Source of the DNA: Dehalococcoidia bacterium UBA7891
Lineage (GTDB): Bacteria; Chloroflexota; Dehalococcoidia; Lucifugimonadales; UBA826
Assembly (NCBI GenBank): GCA_002500485.1
Contig: DLRJ01000072.1
Coordinates: 9,149-73,148, forward strand
Direction of reading: 5' to 3'
Length of the DNA stretch: 64,000 bases
The notes beneath the pieces were generated by a model. It ran no database searches, had not been told where the DNA came from, and saw only the letters and a program-made list of their open reading frames with translations. Below, one piece after another: positions 1 through 8,538 of the stretch (its first letter is position 1; the number at the start of each line of letters is the position of its first letter). The translations under genes were made by a program, and so were the position numbers.

Positions 1-17
1 GGACCAAATAGAACAAA

Positions 18-1259
18 ATGACAAAATTACTCACTTTACTATGTGTAGTGTCTTTCATTTCAATCCCCCTAGCGTGTTCTTCAGATACAACCGCCGAACC
101 AGATGTACCGACACCAACCAAATACTCTGATAGTAGTGCCCCCTACCCGATGGCCTCTACGATTCCCAAGGAGCAATTAGGCTCCTCTGAGGGGACACCC
201 AGGGAACTAGAAGCAGTATGGGAGGCCTGGTCCCTTTTAAACAAGGAACATATTGACCGAGCAACTTTTGAGGCGGGAACCTTTGAAGAATCCGCAATCA
301 AAGGATTGATTGATTCTGTTGAAGACACCCATACTTCATATGTGGATCCCTTAGTGTTACAAATTGAACAAACAGATTTATCTGGACAATTTGAAGGTAT
401 TGGCGCCCATGTGAGGAGACGAGAAGACGGCATGATACAAATTATAAGCCCTATCGAAGGGGGCCCTGCAGAGGCCGCAGGAATCTTGGCTGGGGATATC
501 ATTTTAGCTGTCGACGGAGAATCAATAGAGGGACTGGAACTCTTAGAGGCCGTATCAAAAATAAGGGGCCCTAAAGGGAGTATAGTCTCCCTCACAGTGA
601 AACATATAGGCGAACTCGAAACAACGATTATAGATGTCAGCAGAGACGTTATAGCCTTACCCAGTGTATTACTCCGGAGTGATCCGGGGGATGACATAAC
701 CCACATCCGGATTACAGAGTTTAAAGGTGACACTCCAGTCAGGCTTTCCGAAATTTTAAATAAGGAGTTGGAGGCCGGCTCTAAAGGCCTAATACTCGAC
801 TTAAGAAGTAACCCTGGCGGCTATTTGCAACAGGTTTTTGATATTGCCAACATGTTTTTAGATGACGGTGTAATCCTCCTTGAGGAACGACAAACCGAAA
901 ATGTAACATGGCAGGCATCGGGCGGTGGATTTGCCTCAACCCTACCAATGGTGGTTCTGGTAAATAAGTACAGCGCCAGCGGGAGTGAAATCCTAATGGG
1001 GGCTTTCCAAGATAATGGGAGGGCTACGGTAATTGGAGAGCAAACCTTTGGTAAAGGAACGGTCAATGTCTTCAGAAAATTAAGTAATGGTGGCGGCCTT
1101 TATATGTCGGTTGGGCGTTGGTACACTCCTAACAAAAGGCCAATCGAAGGGGAAGGTCTCACTCCAGATATATTGGTCACATCACGAGATAGCAAGGAAG
1201 CAGATATAAAACAGGTTGATGAAGCCTATAAGGAAATAAATAAACTATTAAATGACTAA
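18..1259 (+). CDS. ctpA: S41 family C-terminal processing peptidase, lipoprotein
   Basis: A periplasmic or outer-face serine protease of the CTP/Prc family that trims or degrades proteins from their C-terminus. The 413-aa product begins with a lipoprotein signal (hydrophobic stretch ending at Cys20 in an LAC context). A PDZ domain spans about residues 118-205, with the peptidase core after it. The Ser-Lys dyad is visible as the SASGSE motif (Ser near 321) and TFGKG (Lys near 346), 25 residues apart as in Prc. Only 17 bases precede the ATG, so an upstream partner cannot be seen. smpB follows after 12 bases on the same strand, suggesting co-transcription. Confidence 0.93.
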   Translation: MTKLLTLLCVVSFISIPLACSSDTTAEPDVPTPTKYSDSSAPYPMASTIPKEQLGSSEGTPRELEAVWEAWSLLNKEHIDRATFEAGTFEESAIKGLIDSVEDTHTSYVDPLVLQIEQTDLSGQFEGIGAHVRRREDGMIQIISPIEGGPAEAAGILAGDIILAVDGESIEGLELLEAVSKIRGPKGSIVSLTVKHIGELETTIIDVSRDVIALPSVLLRSDPGDDITHIRITEFKGDTPVRLSEILNKELEAGSKGLILDLRSNPGGYLQQVFDIANMFLDDGVILLEERQTENVTWQASGGGFASTLPMVVLVNKYSASGSEILMGAFQDNGRATVIGEQTFGKGTVNVFRKLSNGGGLYMSVGRWYTPNKRPIEGEGLTPDILVTSRDSKEADIKQVDEAYKEINKLLND

Positions 1260-1271
1260 CGAGATAATCGC

Positions 1272-1727
1272 ATGTCGGATACCTTAATAGCATCAAATCG
1301 CCGAGCTTACTATGATTATGAAATATTGGAAACTATTGAGGCCGGCCTAGTTCTCCAGTCGTCGGAAATAAAATCAATCCGAGATCACAGAGTAAATTTG
1401 GCGGGTTCATATGCATTCCCGTCGAATGGGGAACTCTGGCTGAACAACGCCCACATTGCCCAGTACCCCTATTCCAGGGGAGAAAACCACCACCCACTCA
1501 GAAGCCGGAAACTGTTGTTACGAAAGCAGGAGCTCAGAAAATTCATGGCTGCGGCACAACAAAAAGGTTATTCGATAGTTCCATTAAAGCTTTATTTGTC
1601 AGGGCATTTTGCGAAAATTTCAATAGGGATAGGTCGCGGCAAAAGACAGTACGACAAGAGAAAGGCGATTATTGAGAAGGAAAGATCGAGGGACGCACAA
1701 GAGGCGATCCGCCGTGAATTACAATAA
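1272..1727 (+). CDS. smpB: SsrA-binding protein SmpB
   Basis: Binds tmRNA and delivers it to stalled ribosomes in trans-translation. The 151-aa length is typical. Family features are visible: the N-terminal NRRAYYDYEILETIEAGLVL region, the GSY and HIAQYPY blocks, and a basic C-terminal tail (RGKRQYDKRKAIIEKE) that enters the mRNA channel. It lies 12 bases after the protease gene and ends directly at an intrinsic terminator, so it is the last gene of that transcript. The tmRNA gene itself was not found in the window. Confidence 0.97.
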   Translation: MSDTLIASNRRAYYDYEILETIEAGLVLQSSEIKSIRDHRVNLAGSYAFPSNGELWLNNAHIAQYPYSRGENHHPLRSRKLLLRKQELRKFMAAAQQKGYSIVPLKLYLSGHFAKISIGIGRGKRQYDKRKAIIEKERSRDAQEAIRRELQ

Positions 1728-1765
1728 GAAAAGGGATGGGAACTGCGAGTTCGCATCCCTTTTCT
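1727..1765 (+). terminator. Strong intrinsic terminator after smpB
   Basis: A perfect 12-bp inverted repeat (AGAAAAGGGATG at 1727-1738 with CATCCCTTTTCT at 1754-1765) begins in the smpB stop codon. The intervening bases hold a small nested GAACT/AGTTC stem. The U-rich side TTTTCTCT serves the + strand and the AGAAAA side gives a weaker U-tract on the - strand, so it may also stop the convergent HTH gene. Confidence 0.85.
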
Positions 1766-1779
1766 CTGTCCCAGACAGT

Positions 1780-2010
1780 TTAGCCGTCTAGACGAGTTAC
1801 ATGCATGGTGTCCCCAGGAGCAAGGGCCACTCTTCTTACATCGATTCTGAATTTGAGTAACCAATAAGCCAATGTGGCCTTACTGACTCCAAGGTAATCC
1901 GCTGTGGCAGTCAACCCTTGCTCTGTAACCATTTCAGGAAGCATTTTTTCCAGTGGCTGACGAAATCTTTCCTCAACCGCGATCATCTTTTTTGTTTTTC
2001 TTGTTGCCAT
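1780..2010 (-). CDS. Small helix-turn-helix DNA-binding protein
   Basis: A 76-aa basic protein, probably a transcription regulator or nucleoid-associated protein. A HTH is readable at about residues 33-56 (LTATADYLGVSKATLAYWLL), preceded by a lysine/arginine-rich N-terminus and followed by a short beta-like tail. The ATG at 2010 is preferred because GGAGG lies five bases upstream; a TTG one codon earlier is possible. It is a monocistronic unit convergent to smpB. No family name could be assigned from sequence alone; the target is unknown. Confidence 0.75.
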   Translation of the reverse strand: MATRKTKKMIAVEERFRQPLEKMLPEMVTEQGLTATADYLGVSKATLAYWLLKFRIDVRRVALAPGDTMHVTRLDG

Positions 2011-2173
2011 CAATTCCTCCGTTAATTTCGAAGACTAATAGATATTATTTACCAAACCAGGCAATGTCAACGAAGTTTTCAATCATTTCTGGCTCTTTTC
2101 TAATGATTTCAAAACCCGCCGCACCTAACGCGCCGTGTGCTTAACGCTATTAACCTTTAGGGACACATTCGCT

Positions 2174-2189
2174 TATACCTTAAGGTATA
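2174..2189. repeat. Perfect 16-bp palindrome, possible operator
   Basis: TATACCTTAAGGTATA is its own reverse complement. It sits between the HTH gene (divergent, start 2010) and tRNA-Arg (start 2252), in an otherwise featureless 240-base gap. A TTGACG element at 2215-2220 could be the -35 box of the tRNA promoter. The palindrome could be a regulator-binding site, but this is inference. Confidence 0.35.
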
Positions 2190-2251
2190 GTTCGATATCT
2201 CTTACAATTCTAATTTGACGTTTGCCATTCAAACTTGGAAAATAATTATGT

Positions 2252-2327
2252 GGCCCTGTAGCTCAGTGGATAGAGCGACTGCCTTCTAAGCAGTAAGTCG
2301 TGGGTTCGAATCCCTCCAGGGTCGCCA
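2252..2327 (+). tRNA. tRNA-Arg (anticodon TCT)
   Basis: Cloverleaf folds with acceptor stem GGCCCTG/CAGGGTC, D-arm GCTCAGTGGATAGAGC, anticodon stem ACTGC/GCAGT around CTTCTAA, and T-arm GGGTTCGAATCCC. The CCA end is encoded (2325-2327). Anticodon TCT reads AGA/AGG arginine codons. Confidence 0.97.
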
Positions 2328-2394
2328 CCCTTTCATTCAACAAAGGTGGGTGGGAATGCCCCCCCTACCCCACAGAAAAATAGCAGAACCCCAC

Positions 2395-4455
2395 ATGACA
2401 AACCGACTTTCCGAAGAATCGAGTCCTTATCTTTTGCAACATAAGGACAATCCTGTCAATTGGTTTGCCTGGGGCCTGGACGCCTTTGAAGAGGCTAAGG
2501 CTCGTGATGTTCCGGTCCTTTTAAGCGTCGGCTACTCTTCCTGTCACTGGTGTCACGTTATGGAATACGAATCTTTTGAGAATGAAGAAATCGCAAAAGC
2601 TATGAATGATAATTTCGTAAGCGTGAAAGTGGACCGTGAAGAAAGGCCCGACATAGACTCTATCTACATGTCGGCTGTTCAATCCATGACTGGCCAGGGC
2701 GGCTGGCCTTTGACGGTTTTCTTGACCTCTGAAGGGTTGCCGTTCTTTGGAGGTACATATTACCCCCCAGAACCCCGAGGAGGTATGCCTGGTTTCATTC
2801 AAATACTTTTGGCTATATCAGATGCATACAAAAATAGGCGGCCGGAGATAGAGGAATCAGGCTCGTATCTCCTAGAGCATATAAGAGCTTCGATAACAGA
2901 GACTCCTGCCACCAATAATTTTGAACCTAGTTTACTGGAACAGGCATACGAACAACTTCTTGCACAATGCGATTGGGAATGGGGTGGGTTCGGGAATTCG
3001 ATAAAATTCCCTCAGTCCATGGCCTTAGAGTTCCTACTCAGATACCACTTAAACCACCCAGATTCTCGAGCCCTAGAAATGGTCGAAACAGCCCTTCAAA
3101 AAATGGCGTCTGGAGGTATGTACGACCATTTAGGGGGAGGGTTCCACAGATATTCGACTGACAAGAAATGGCTGGTGCCTCATTTCGAAAAAATGCTGTA
3201 TGACAATGCCTTACTTTCGAGACTTTACATTCACGCTTTCCAGGTTACAGGTAAAAATTTCTATCTTAGGGTTGCAAAAGACATATATGAATACATTGAT
3301 AGGGACATGACCGATGAAAATGGTCTGTTTTATTCCGCTGAAGATGCGGACAGTGAAGGCGAAGAAGGAACCTTTTACCTATGGGACCCTAATGAATTTA
3401 AGCGCCATTTAACCGATCTAGAGATGGCGTTATTCAAATCAGCCTTTAGCCTAGGGGAAGAAGGTGACTTCGAAGGCAAAAATATTCTCCACTACAAACC
3501 AAAAGGAATGAATTTTGGATTTTTGGGAAGCGAGAACCCGGATTTACTTAATTTAAGAAAGAAATTGGTTGACATAAGGAATAGTCGGCCGAAGCCATTC
3601 AAAGACAATAAAAGCCTTCTATCTTGGAATGCTCTCATGTCACTCTCTTTCATAGAAGGATACCTTGTAAGCAAAGAGGAAAAGTTACTGGAAATAGCAA
3701 AACTAAACCTTAATTCATTATTAGATCTTATTGAATTTAATTCCGGGCTATTTCATTCATCCAAGGGGGGTCAAATAGGGAGTTATGGCTACCTCGAGGA
3801 TTATTCATCCCTTATACTAGCCATGCTGGCTATGCATGAAGCAACATTAGACCTGGAATGGCTGGCTAAAACGGAAAAAATAGCAGACACTTTAGTCTCC
3901 TTGTTCTGGAATAGTCATGAAACACGACTGTACGACACTCCAGAAGACGGTGATGACCTCATTATTAGACCTAGTGAAAGTTACGATAACGCCACACCCT
4001 CAGGCTCATCCATGACTGCGGAGGCATTATTTAAATTATCTCTGATAACTAACAAATTAGAATATTTTAATATATTCATATCATTAATGAGCTCTACTGC
4101 CACCATCGCAAGTGAGCATCCAGTCTCTTTCGGTAATTGGCTATGTGTTTACGATTCTTATATTTATCCAACCATCGAAATAGCAATTATTTCAGATAAT
4201 GCAAAACAAGCTTTGAAAATGCGTGATTGTTTGTACGAGTCCTATGTCCCTAATCATATTTTTTGTGGGAACGCCTATTTCAGCCACACAGAAAAAGCTA
4301 GGAACAAATGGGATACCTATCCCCTACTTAATGACCGCGAACCGAAACAAGATATAGCAATGGCTTATTTATGCGAAAATTATGTTTGCGAACTTCCTGT
4401 CAGCTCAACAACAGAGCTATTGCGGTTAATACGACAAAAGACGAAGGTGTCCTAA
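2395..4455 (+). CDS. DUF255 thioredoxin domain-containing protein (YyaL/SSP411 type)
   Basis: A 686-aa protein with an N-terminal thioredoxin-like domain and a C-terminal (alpha/alpha)6-barrel resembling sugar epimerases. The hallmark CHWCHVM motif is at about residues 50-56, following the conserved [14 protein letters not shown] start. The barrel carries conserved blocks such as [39 protein letters not shown] and GNWLCVYD. The exact reaction of this family is not established. The ATG at 2395 begins at the family's usual N-terminus; in-frame GTG 2350 or ATG 2356, with better Shine-Dalgarno context, would add about 14 residues. It follows tRNA-Arg and converges on lutB. Confidence 0.92.
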   Translation: MTNRLSEESSPYLLQHKDNPVNWFAWGLDAFEEAKARDVPVLLSVGYSSCHWCHVMEYESFENEEIAKAMNDNFVSVKVDREERPDIDSIYMSAVQSMTGQGGWPLTVFLTSEGLPFFGGTYYPPEPRGGMPGFIQILLAISDAYKNRRPEIEESGSYLLEHIRASITETPATNNFEPSLLEQAYEQLLAQCDWEWGGFGNSIKFPQSMALEFLLRYHLNHPDSRALEMVETALQKMASGGMYDHLGGGFHRYSTDKKWLVPHFEKMLYDNALLSRLYIHAFQVTGKNFYLRVAKDIYEYIDRDMTDENGLFYSAEDADSEGEEGTFYLWDPNEFKRHLTDLEMALFKSAFSLGEEGDFEGKNILHYKPKGMNFGFLGSENPDLLNLRKKLVDIRNSRPKPFKDNKSLLSWNALMSLSFIEGYLVSKEEKLLEIAKLNLNSLLDLIEFNSGLFHSSKGGQIGSYGYLEDYSSLILAMLAMHEATLDLEWLAKTEKIADTLVSLFWNSHETRLYDTPEDGDDLIIRPSESYDNATPSGSSMTAEALFKLSLITNKLEYFNIFISLMSSTATIASEHPVSFGNWLCVYDSYIYPTIEIAIISDNAKQALKMRDCLYESYVPNHIFCGNAYFSHTEKARNKWDTYPLLNDREPKQDIAMAYLCENYVCELPVSSTTELLRLIRQKTKVS

Positions 4456-4461
4456 ATCGAG

Positions 4462-5895
4462 TTAATGCTTTTTACGTAAAGACCCGTCCAAATCTAAAGA
4501 AACCCATTGATCTACAAATGTCTTTTTTGCCAATGTAGGGGATTCCCTACTTTTCGTCCACGAAGGCGGGAATGGCTTTCGAACAAAAGGGGCTATGGTT
4601 GCAATCAAGTTGGCCGATCGTACGAGAAACCCAATTGCCTTATTATTTGATAACAAAGAAGACAAAAATTTAGAAACAACTCGCTCCCCTAGTCCAGCGG
4701 ACTGCTGATCTGGATAATCTTTACCTTCCGCAAGCTGATTACGCAAATACAAAAGCATCCTAGGAATATCTATTTTCACCGGACATGCCTCTTTACAAGC
4801 CCCACACAAACTGGAGGCAAAAGGCAAATTCTTAGCATCTGACAACCCGGTCAAAATAGGGGACACAATAGACCCGATTGGCCCCGGATAAACCCAACCG
4901 TAGGAATGTCCCCCAACTTTCCTGTAAACAGGGCATGCGTTTAAACATGCCCCGCATCTCAGGCAATATAATGCCTCTCTCAAATAGGGATCGGCCAGCA
5001 TCTTAGATCTCCCATTGTCTACGATGACCAAGTGGAACTCTTCTGGACCGTCTATATCAGTACTTTCCCGTGGTCCCGAGACCATGGTCACATAACTTGA
5101 GATCCACTGGCCCGTTGCCGACCTTATAAGCAACCGCAAAAATGTGCCCAAATCTTCCATAGATGGAATAATTTTTTCCATGCCAACAATAGCGACATGT
5201 ACAGGAGGCATTGAAGTACACATCCGACCGTTACCTTCGTTCGATACCAAGGCCAATGTGCCAGTTTCGGCTACCAAAAAATTGCCCCCGGTTATTCCCA
5301 TATCAGCTTGAATAAATTTATCTCTTAATTGGTCTCGTGCCTCTAAGGTTAAAGTTTCTATATTTTCTGTCTGGCTTGTACCAATTTTATCAGCGAACAA
5401 TTCAGACACTTCTTGCCTGGATTTATGTATTGCTGGAGCAATAATATGGTAAGGAGTCTCTTCTGCCAGCTGTACAATGTATTCGCCCAAGTCAGTCTCA
5501 TATGGATCTATTCCATGCTTGATCAATTCCTCGTTGAGCGACATTTCCTCTGACAACATAGATTTACTTTTAACAACCGTCTTAACGTCTTTCTCCTTCG
5601 CTAAATTTATAACGTACTGAGTCGCATCTTCAGCTGTCTCAGCAAAATAAACATTACCACCGGAGGAAATCACGTTAGATTCCAATAACTCCAAATAGTA
5701 ATCCAAATTATTTATTACGTGCTTTTTGATTTCCCTACCTTTTATTTGTAATTCTTCCCAATCGACCGTATCTGAGGATGCTTTGATACGCGCACTATGG
5801 AACCCTCCATAAAGCCCGGATAAATTTTTCTGAATCTGAGGATCCAATAAGGTCTCTTTGGATTTCGAATTGAAATTTTTCGTCTCTGGTTTCAT
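4462..5895 (-). CDS. lutB: LutB/LldF-type iron-sulfur protein of L-lactate oxidation
   Basis: Electron-transfer subunit of the LutABC lactate dehydrogenase complex in the cytoplasm. The 477-aa length matches LutB. Two 4Fe-4S motifs are readable, CLRCGACLNACPVY and CGACKEACPVKID, in the C-terminal third. The N-terminal two thirds resemble the LUD (DUF162) domain, with MGITGGNFLVAETGT. Its start overlaps the lutA stop by four bases (ATGA), so the two are translationally coupled. No separate lutC follows; the next gene is convergent. Confidence 0.92.
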   Translation of the reverse strand: MKPETKNFNSKSKETLLDPQIQKNLSGLYGGFHSARIKASSDTVDWEELQIKGREIKKHVINNLDYYLELLESNVISSGGNVYFAETAEDATQYVINLAKEKDVKTVVKSKSMLSEEMSLNEELIKHGIDPYETDLGEYIVQLAEETPYHIIAPAIHKSRQEVSELFADKIGTSQTENIETLTLEARDQLRDKFIQADMGITGGNFLVAETGTLALVSNEGNGRMCTSMPPVHVAIVGMEKIIPSMEDLGTFLRLLIRSATGQWISSYVTMVSGPRESTDIDGPEEFHLVIVDNGRSKMLADPYLREALYCLRCGACLNACPVYRKVGGHSYGWVYPGPIGSIVSPILTGLSDAKNLPFASSLCGACKEACPVKIDIPRMLLYLRNQLAEGKDYPDQQSAGLGERVVSKFLSSLLSNNKAIGFLVRSANLIATIAPFVRKPFPPSWTKSRESPTLAKKTFVDQWVSLDLDGSLRKKH

Positions 5896-6650
5896 TTTTG
5901 ATATTCCATATTCAAAGATTGCTCTATTACTTGCGAAATATGCATGCTTTTGAGGGGAATTTTTTTTCGTGCAATCAACCCGTCAATATGCATCAAACAA
6001 CTCATGTCTGATGCGGTAACAATATCTGCGCCACTTTTCACTATATTAGCGACTTTTTCTTCTCCCATAGCCGTGGATATTTCCGAATATTTTGTAGCGA
6101 AGGTACCTCCAAAACCGCAACAAACTTCAGATTGGTCCATATCCATTACTGTCACATTTTCGAGTGACTGTAGAAGATCAATCGGTTCACTGGAAACACC
6201 CAATTCCCTTTTGAGGTGGCAAGATTCATGATAGGTCACATTGATTTTTTCAGTTATGGCGGATTGGAACGGGGTCAGATCAAATATACCTAGTTCTCTA
6301 GTTATATATTCTGTGAATTCAAAAGTCCTGCCTGACACGTCTCTTATCTCACCAATGTCATCATCATTGCATACTTCAAGATAATGATTTCTTACCATGC
6401 TAGTACATGACCCTGACGGTAGCACTATATCTTCTTGGCCACCGGAATAGCTCTCAACGAATTTTCTCATCAACTTGGATGAATCGTTCCAATGTCCGGA
6501 ATTGAAAAACGGCTGTCCGCAGCAGGTTTGATCCGGCCGAACCGTAACATCTACTCCCAATTTACTCAAAACCCTAACCACACTAAATGCAACATCCGGA
6601 TAGAAATTATTAAGAATACATGTTGCAAATAAGGAAACTTTGGTAGACAC
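5892..6650 (-). CDS. lutA: LutA-type (Fe-S)-binding CCG-domain protein
   Basis: Partner of LutB in lactate oxidation. The 252-aa protein has two cysteine-rich CCG repeats: TCCGQPFFNSGHW in the N-terminal half and VCCGFGGTFATKYSEIS in the C-terminal half, with TYHESCHLKRELG between them. Such motifs bind iron-sulfur or heterodisulfide-type clusters. It is the first subunit gene of a leftward lutAB pair and lies about 65 bases downstream of a small membrane-protein gene on the same strand. Homologues also occur in GlcF and heterodisulfide reductase, but the pairing with lutB fixes the assignment. Confidence 0.92.
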   Translation of the reverse strand: MSTKVSLFATCILNNFYPDVAFSVVRVLSKLGVDVTVRPDQTCCGQPFFNSGHWNDSSKLMRKFVESYSGGQEDIVLPSGSCTSMVRNHYLEVCNDDDIGEIRDVSGRTFEFTEYITRELGIFDLTPFQSAITEKINVTYHESCHLKRELGVSSEPIDLLQSLENVTVMDMDQSEVCCGFGGTFATKYSEISTAMGEEKVANIVKSGADIVTASDMSCLMHIDGLIARKKIPLKSMHISQVIEQSLNMEYQK

Positions 6651-6715
6651 GAATTTTTGTTCCCTTTAACTTGTTAAAAAGCGTATATTCTCAAAGTTTC
6701 TATGCAGCTTAGGAA

Positions 6716-6964
6716 TTAAATAACTATCCCACGTATTGAAAAAGCCAAAATCCAACCAAGCATAAGCAAACTCCCCCCTGCGAACAATCTACCTTCTTTA
6801 CCTTCTTCTGGCGGACCGGTGAGTCTCATGGTTACAAAAAATAATCCCAACAACACAGCCAGCAGCCAAACTGATAAATTGTTAACGCCCAACCCCGCAC
6901 CAAGAGCTGCACCTATGCCGCCCCACAGATAAGGCAGTTTGAGTATATTAAGGAGTTCATTCAT
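6716..6964 (-). CDS. Small integral membrane protein of unknown function
   Basis: An 82-aa protein with about three hydrophobic segments: residues 13-30 (glycine/alanine-rich), 32-46 and 60-80. A charged loop (PPEEGKEGR) separates the second and third. No family was recognised. It is upstream of lutA on the same strand, so it may be the first gene of the lut transcript, perhaps a membrane anchor or a lactate-related factor; this is inference. The start region AAGGAGTTCATTC on the + strand shows that the ATG at 6964 lies next to the divergent VOC gene's promoter region. Confidence 0.6.
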   Translation of the reverse strand: MNELLNILKLPYLWGGIGAALGAGLGVNNLSVWLLAVLLGLFFVTMRLTGPPEEGKEGRLFAGGSLLMLGWILAFSIRGIVI

Positions 6965-7048
6965 ACTCTGAAGAATACACTGCGATTATATCGTTTGCAA
7001 TGTGATAAGCGCATACTCAAATTACAACTCACCTACCAGGAGGAAAGT

Positions 7049-7486
7049 ATGATTACAGGATTCAATCATTCAGGGTTTGTAGTCAGGGACCTAGATAAAA
7101 TGGTTTCCTTTTACCGGGATGATTTGGGACTCCAAATCGAAAGAGAGATCGACAGTAGAGCCCCTGAAACTGGTGATCATACCGGTATTCCAGGGGCCCA
7201 TAGGACTTTGATATTTGTTGGGAAGGGTGGTGGACACGCTCTGGAATTGGTGTACTACATTTATCCGGACAGTCCCAGTGGACATCTGAACCGTAACCAA
7301 CTGGGAGCAGCTCACGTCTGTTTCAATGTCGAAAACATAGAGGAACTTTATCAAGATCTCACAAATAAAGGGGTCAAATTCGTAACGCCGCCGATAATGA
7401 CCGATACAGAAACTGGAGGCAGACATGGAATTTGCTACTGCCAAGACCCCGAAGGAAATTGGCTGGAATTCATACAGGCCGGTTAA
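7049..7486 (+). CDS. VOC family (glyoxalase/dioxygenase-like) protein
   Basis: A 145-aa vicinal-oxygen-chelate fold protein, probably a metal-dependent lyase, isomerase or dioxygenase acting on a small molecule. Two beta-alpha-beta-beta-beta modules are visible. The first starts FNHSGFVVRDLDKMVSFYRDDLGL, whose His is a likely metal ligand. The second runs from AAHVCFNVENIEELY to GRHGICYCQDPEGNWLEFIQ, with terminal Glu as ligand. The ATG at 7049 is chosen because AGGAGGAAAG precedes it; an upstream in-frame start at 6995 lacks this. It ends four bases from a convergent NHL gene. Substrate unknown. Confidence 0.88.
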   Translation: MITGFNHSGFVVRDLDKMVSFYRDDLGLQIEREIDSRAPETGDHTGIPGAHRTLIFVGKGGGHALELVYYIYPDSPSGHLNRNQLGAAHVCFNVENIEELYQDLTNKGVKFVTPPIMTDTETGGRHGICYCQDPEGNWLEFIQAG

Positions 7487-7489
7487 ATG

Positions 7490-8512
7490 TTATTCAATCT
7501 CATAAATCTGGATTCTATGACGGTTAGATTCCACAACATATAACCGATTGTTGTCATCTATCCTTACCGAAACCGGTCCCCAAAAAAATGGTTCAGTTTG
7601 GGAAGATATATGATATGGATCATTTAAATGATCCGGAACATCCGGGTTCAGGTCAGATATTTCCCGGGTCTCCATTTCGTCTGGATTTGATTCAAAAAAA
7701 TCTTTAGCCCAATCAGAAAGAGTCGCTTCACCTCGAAGGCTAGCAATCACTTTCCCCTCAGAATTAAATACCTGAAGCCTCTCATTACCCCAGTCGGCGA
7801 CATATACATTGCCACTTTGATCTATTGATACGGCCGACGGTCTTATTAATTGTTCTTGCTTTACTCCCGAATCCCCAATCGTTTTCAAATGGTGCCCATT
7901 GGAATCGAATTTTTGGACCCTATCATTTCTCCAGTCTGCTACATAAACATTGTCTTCCGCATCTAAGCCTAGACCCCATGGTAAATTAAATTCACCTGGT
8001 CCTGTGCCTTGAGAACCCCATTGAGTCAAAAACATACCATCCGCAGTGTATTTCTGAACTCTATGGTTTCGTTGATCACAGATATAAACTGTTCCAGATG
8101 AATCAGTGGCTATCCCCGCCGGGCCGTTGAATTCACCTTCCGACTCACCTTTCTGACCCCATTTACCTAGAACTTCACCTTCATCAGAATAAATTGTTAT
8201 CCTGTTAGTGTGCTCATCTGTTATAAGCAGTCGCCCTTCCGCATCAAATGCCATCGCCACAGGCAACATCATTTGACCGTCACCATCTCCGAATCCGTAA
8301 CCAAATTCATATAGATACTCTTCATCAAGATTACAGACCCCTACCCTTATCGCGTTTCTTCTGGCAGGATCACATCGATTTAATACAAATATATTGTCCC
8401 CGGGGCCAATGGCAACATCGTATGGGTTAGCGAATCCACGGCCATTGAAACCATTATTGACTATACCTATTGTTTTAAGGTACTTAATACTGGTTGTATT
8501 AGTAATCACCAT
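7490..8512 (-). CDS. NHL-repeat beta-propeller protein
   Basis: A 340-aa six-bladed propeller built from NHL repeats. Repeats recur about every 47 residues with the pattern GPAGIATDSSGTVYICDQRNHRVQ, LPWGLGLDAEDNVYVADWRNDRVQ and RPSAVSIDQSGNVYVADWGNERLQ. Such proteins act as binding scaffolds or, in a few cases, enzymes. There is no signal peptide, so a cytoplasmic location is implied. It is the last gene of the leftward DUF1501-DUF1800-NHL set, 26 bases after DUF1800, and is likely to work with those proteins. Confidence 0.85.
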   Translation of the reverse strand: MVITNTTSIKYLKTIGIVNNGFNGRGFANPYDVAIGPGDNIFVLNRCDPARRNAIRVGVCNLDEEYLYEFGYGFGDGDGQMMLPVAMAFDAEGRLLITDEHTNRITIYSDEGEVLGKWGQKGESEGEFNGPAGIATDSSGTVYICDQRNHRVQKYTADGMFLTQWGSQGTGPGEFNLPWGLGLDAEDNVYVADWRNDRVQKFDSNGHHLKTIGDSGVKQEQLIRPSAVSIDQSGNVYVADWGNERLQVFNSEGKVIASLRGEATLSDWAKDFFESNPDEMETREISDLNPDVPDHLNDPYHISSQTEPFFWGPVSVRIDDNNRLYVVESNRHRIQIYEIE

Positions 8513-8538
8513 GATTTATACCTCTGAATTTTCGTGGT

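Noticed and set aside
143..733. 196-aa ORF antisense to the S41 protease
   Set aside because: Fully antisense to a gene with intact catalytic motifs; composition is that of a mirror frame.
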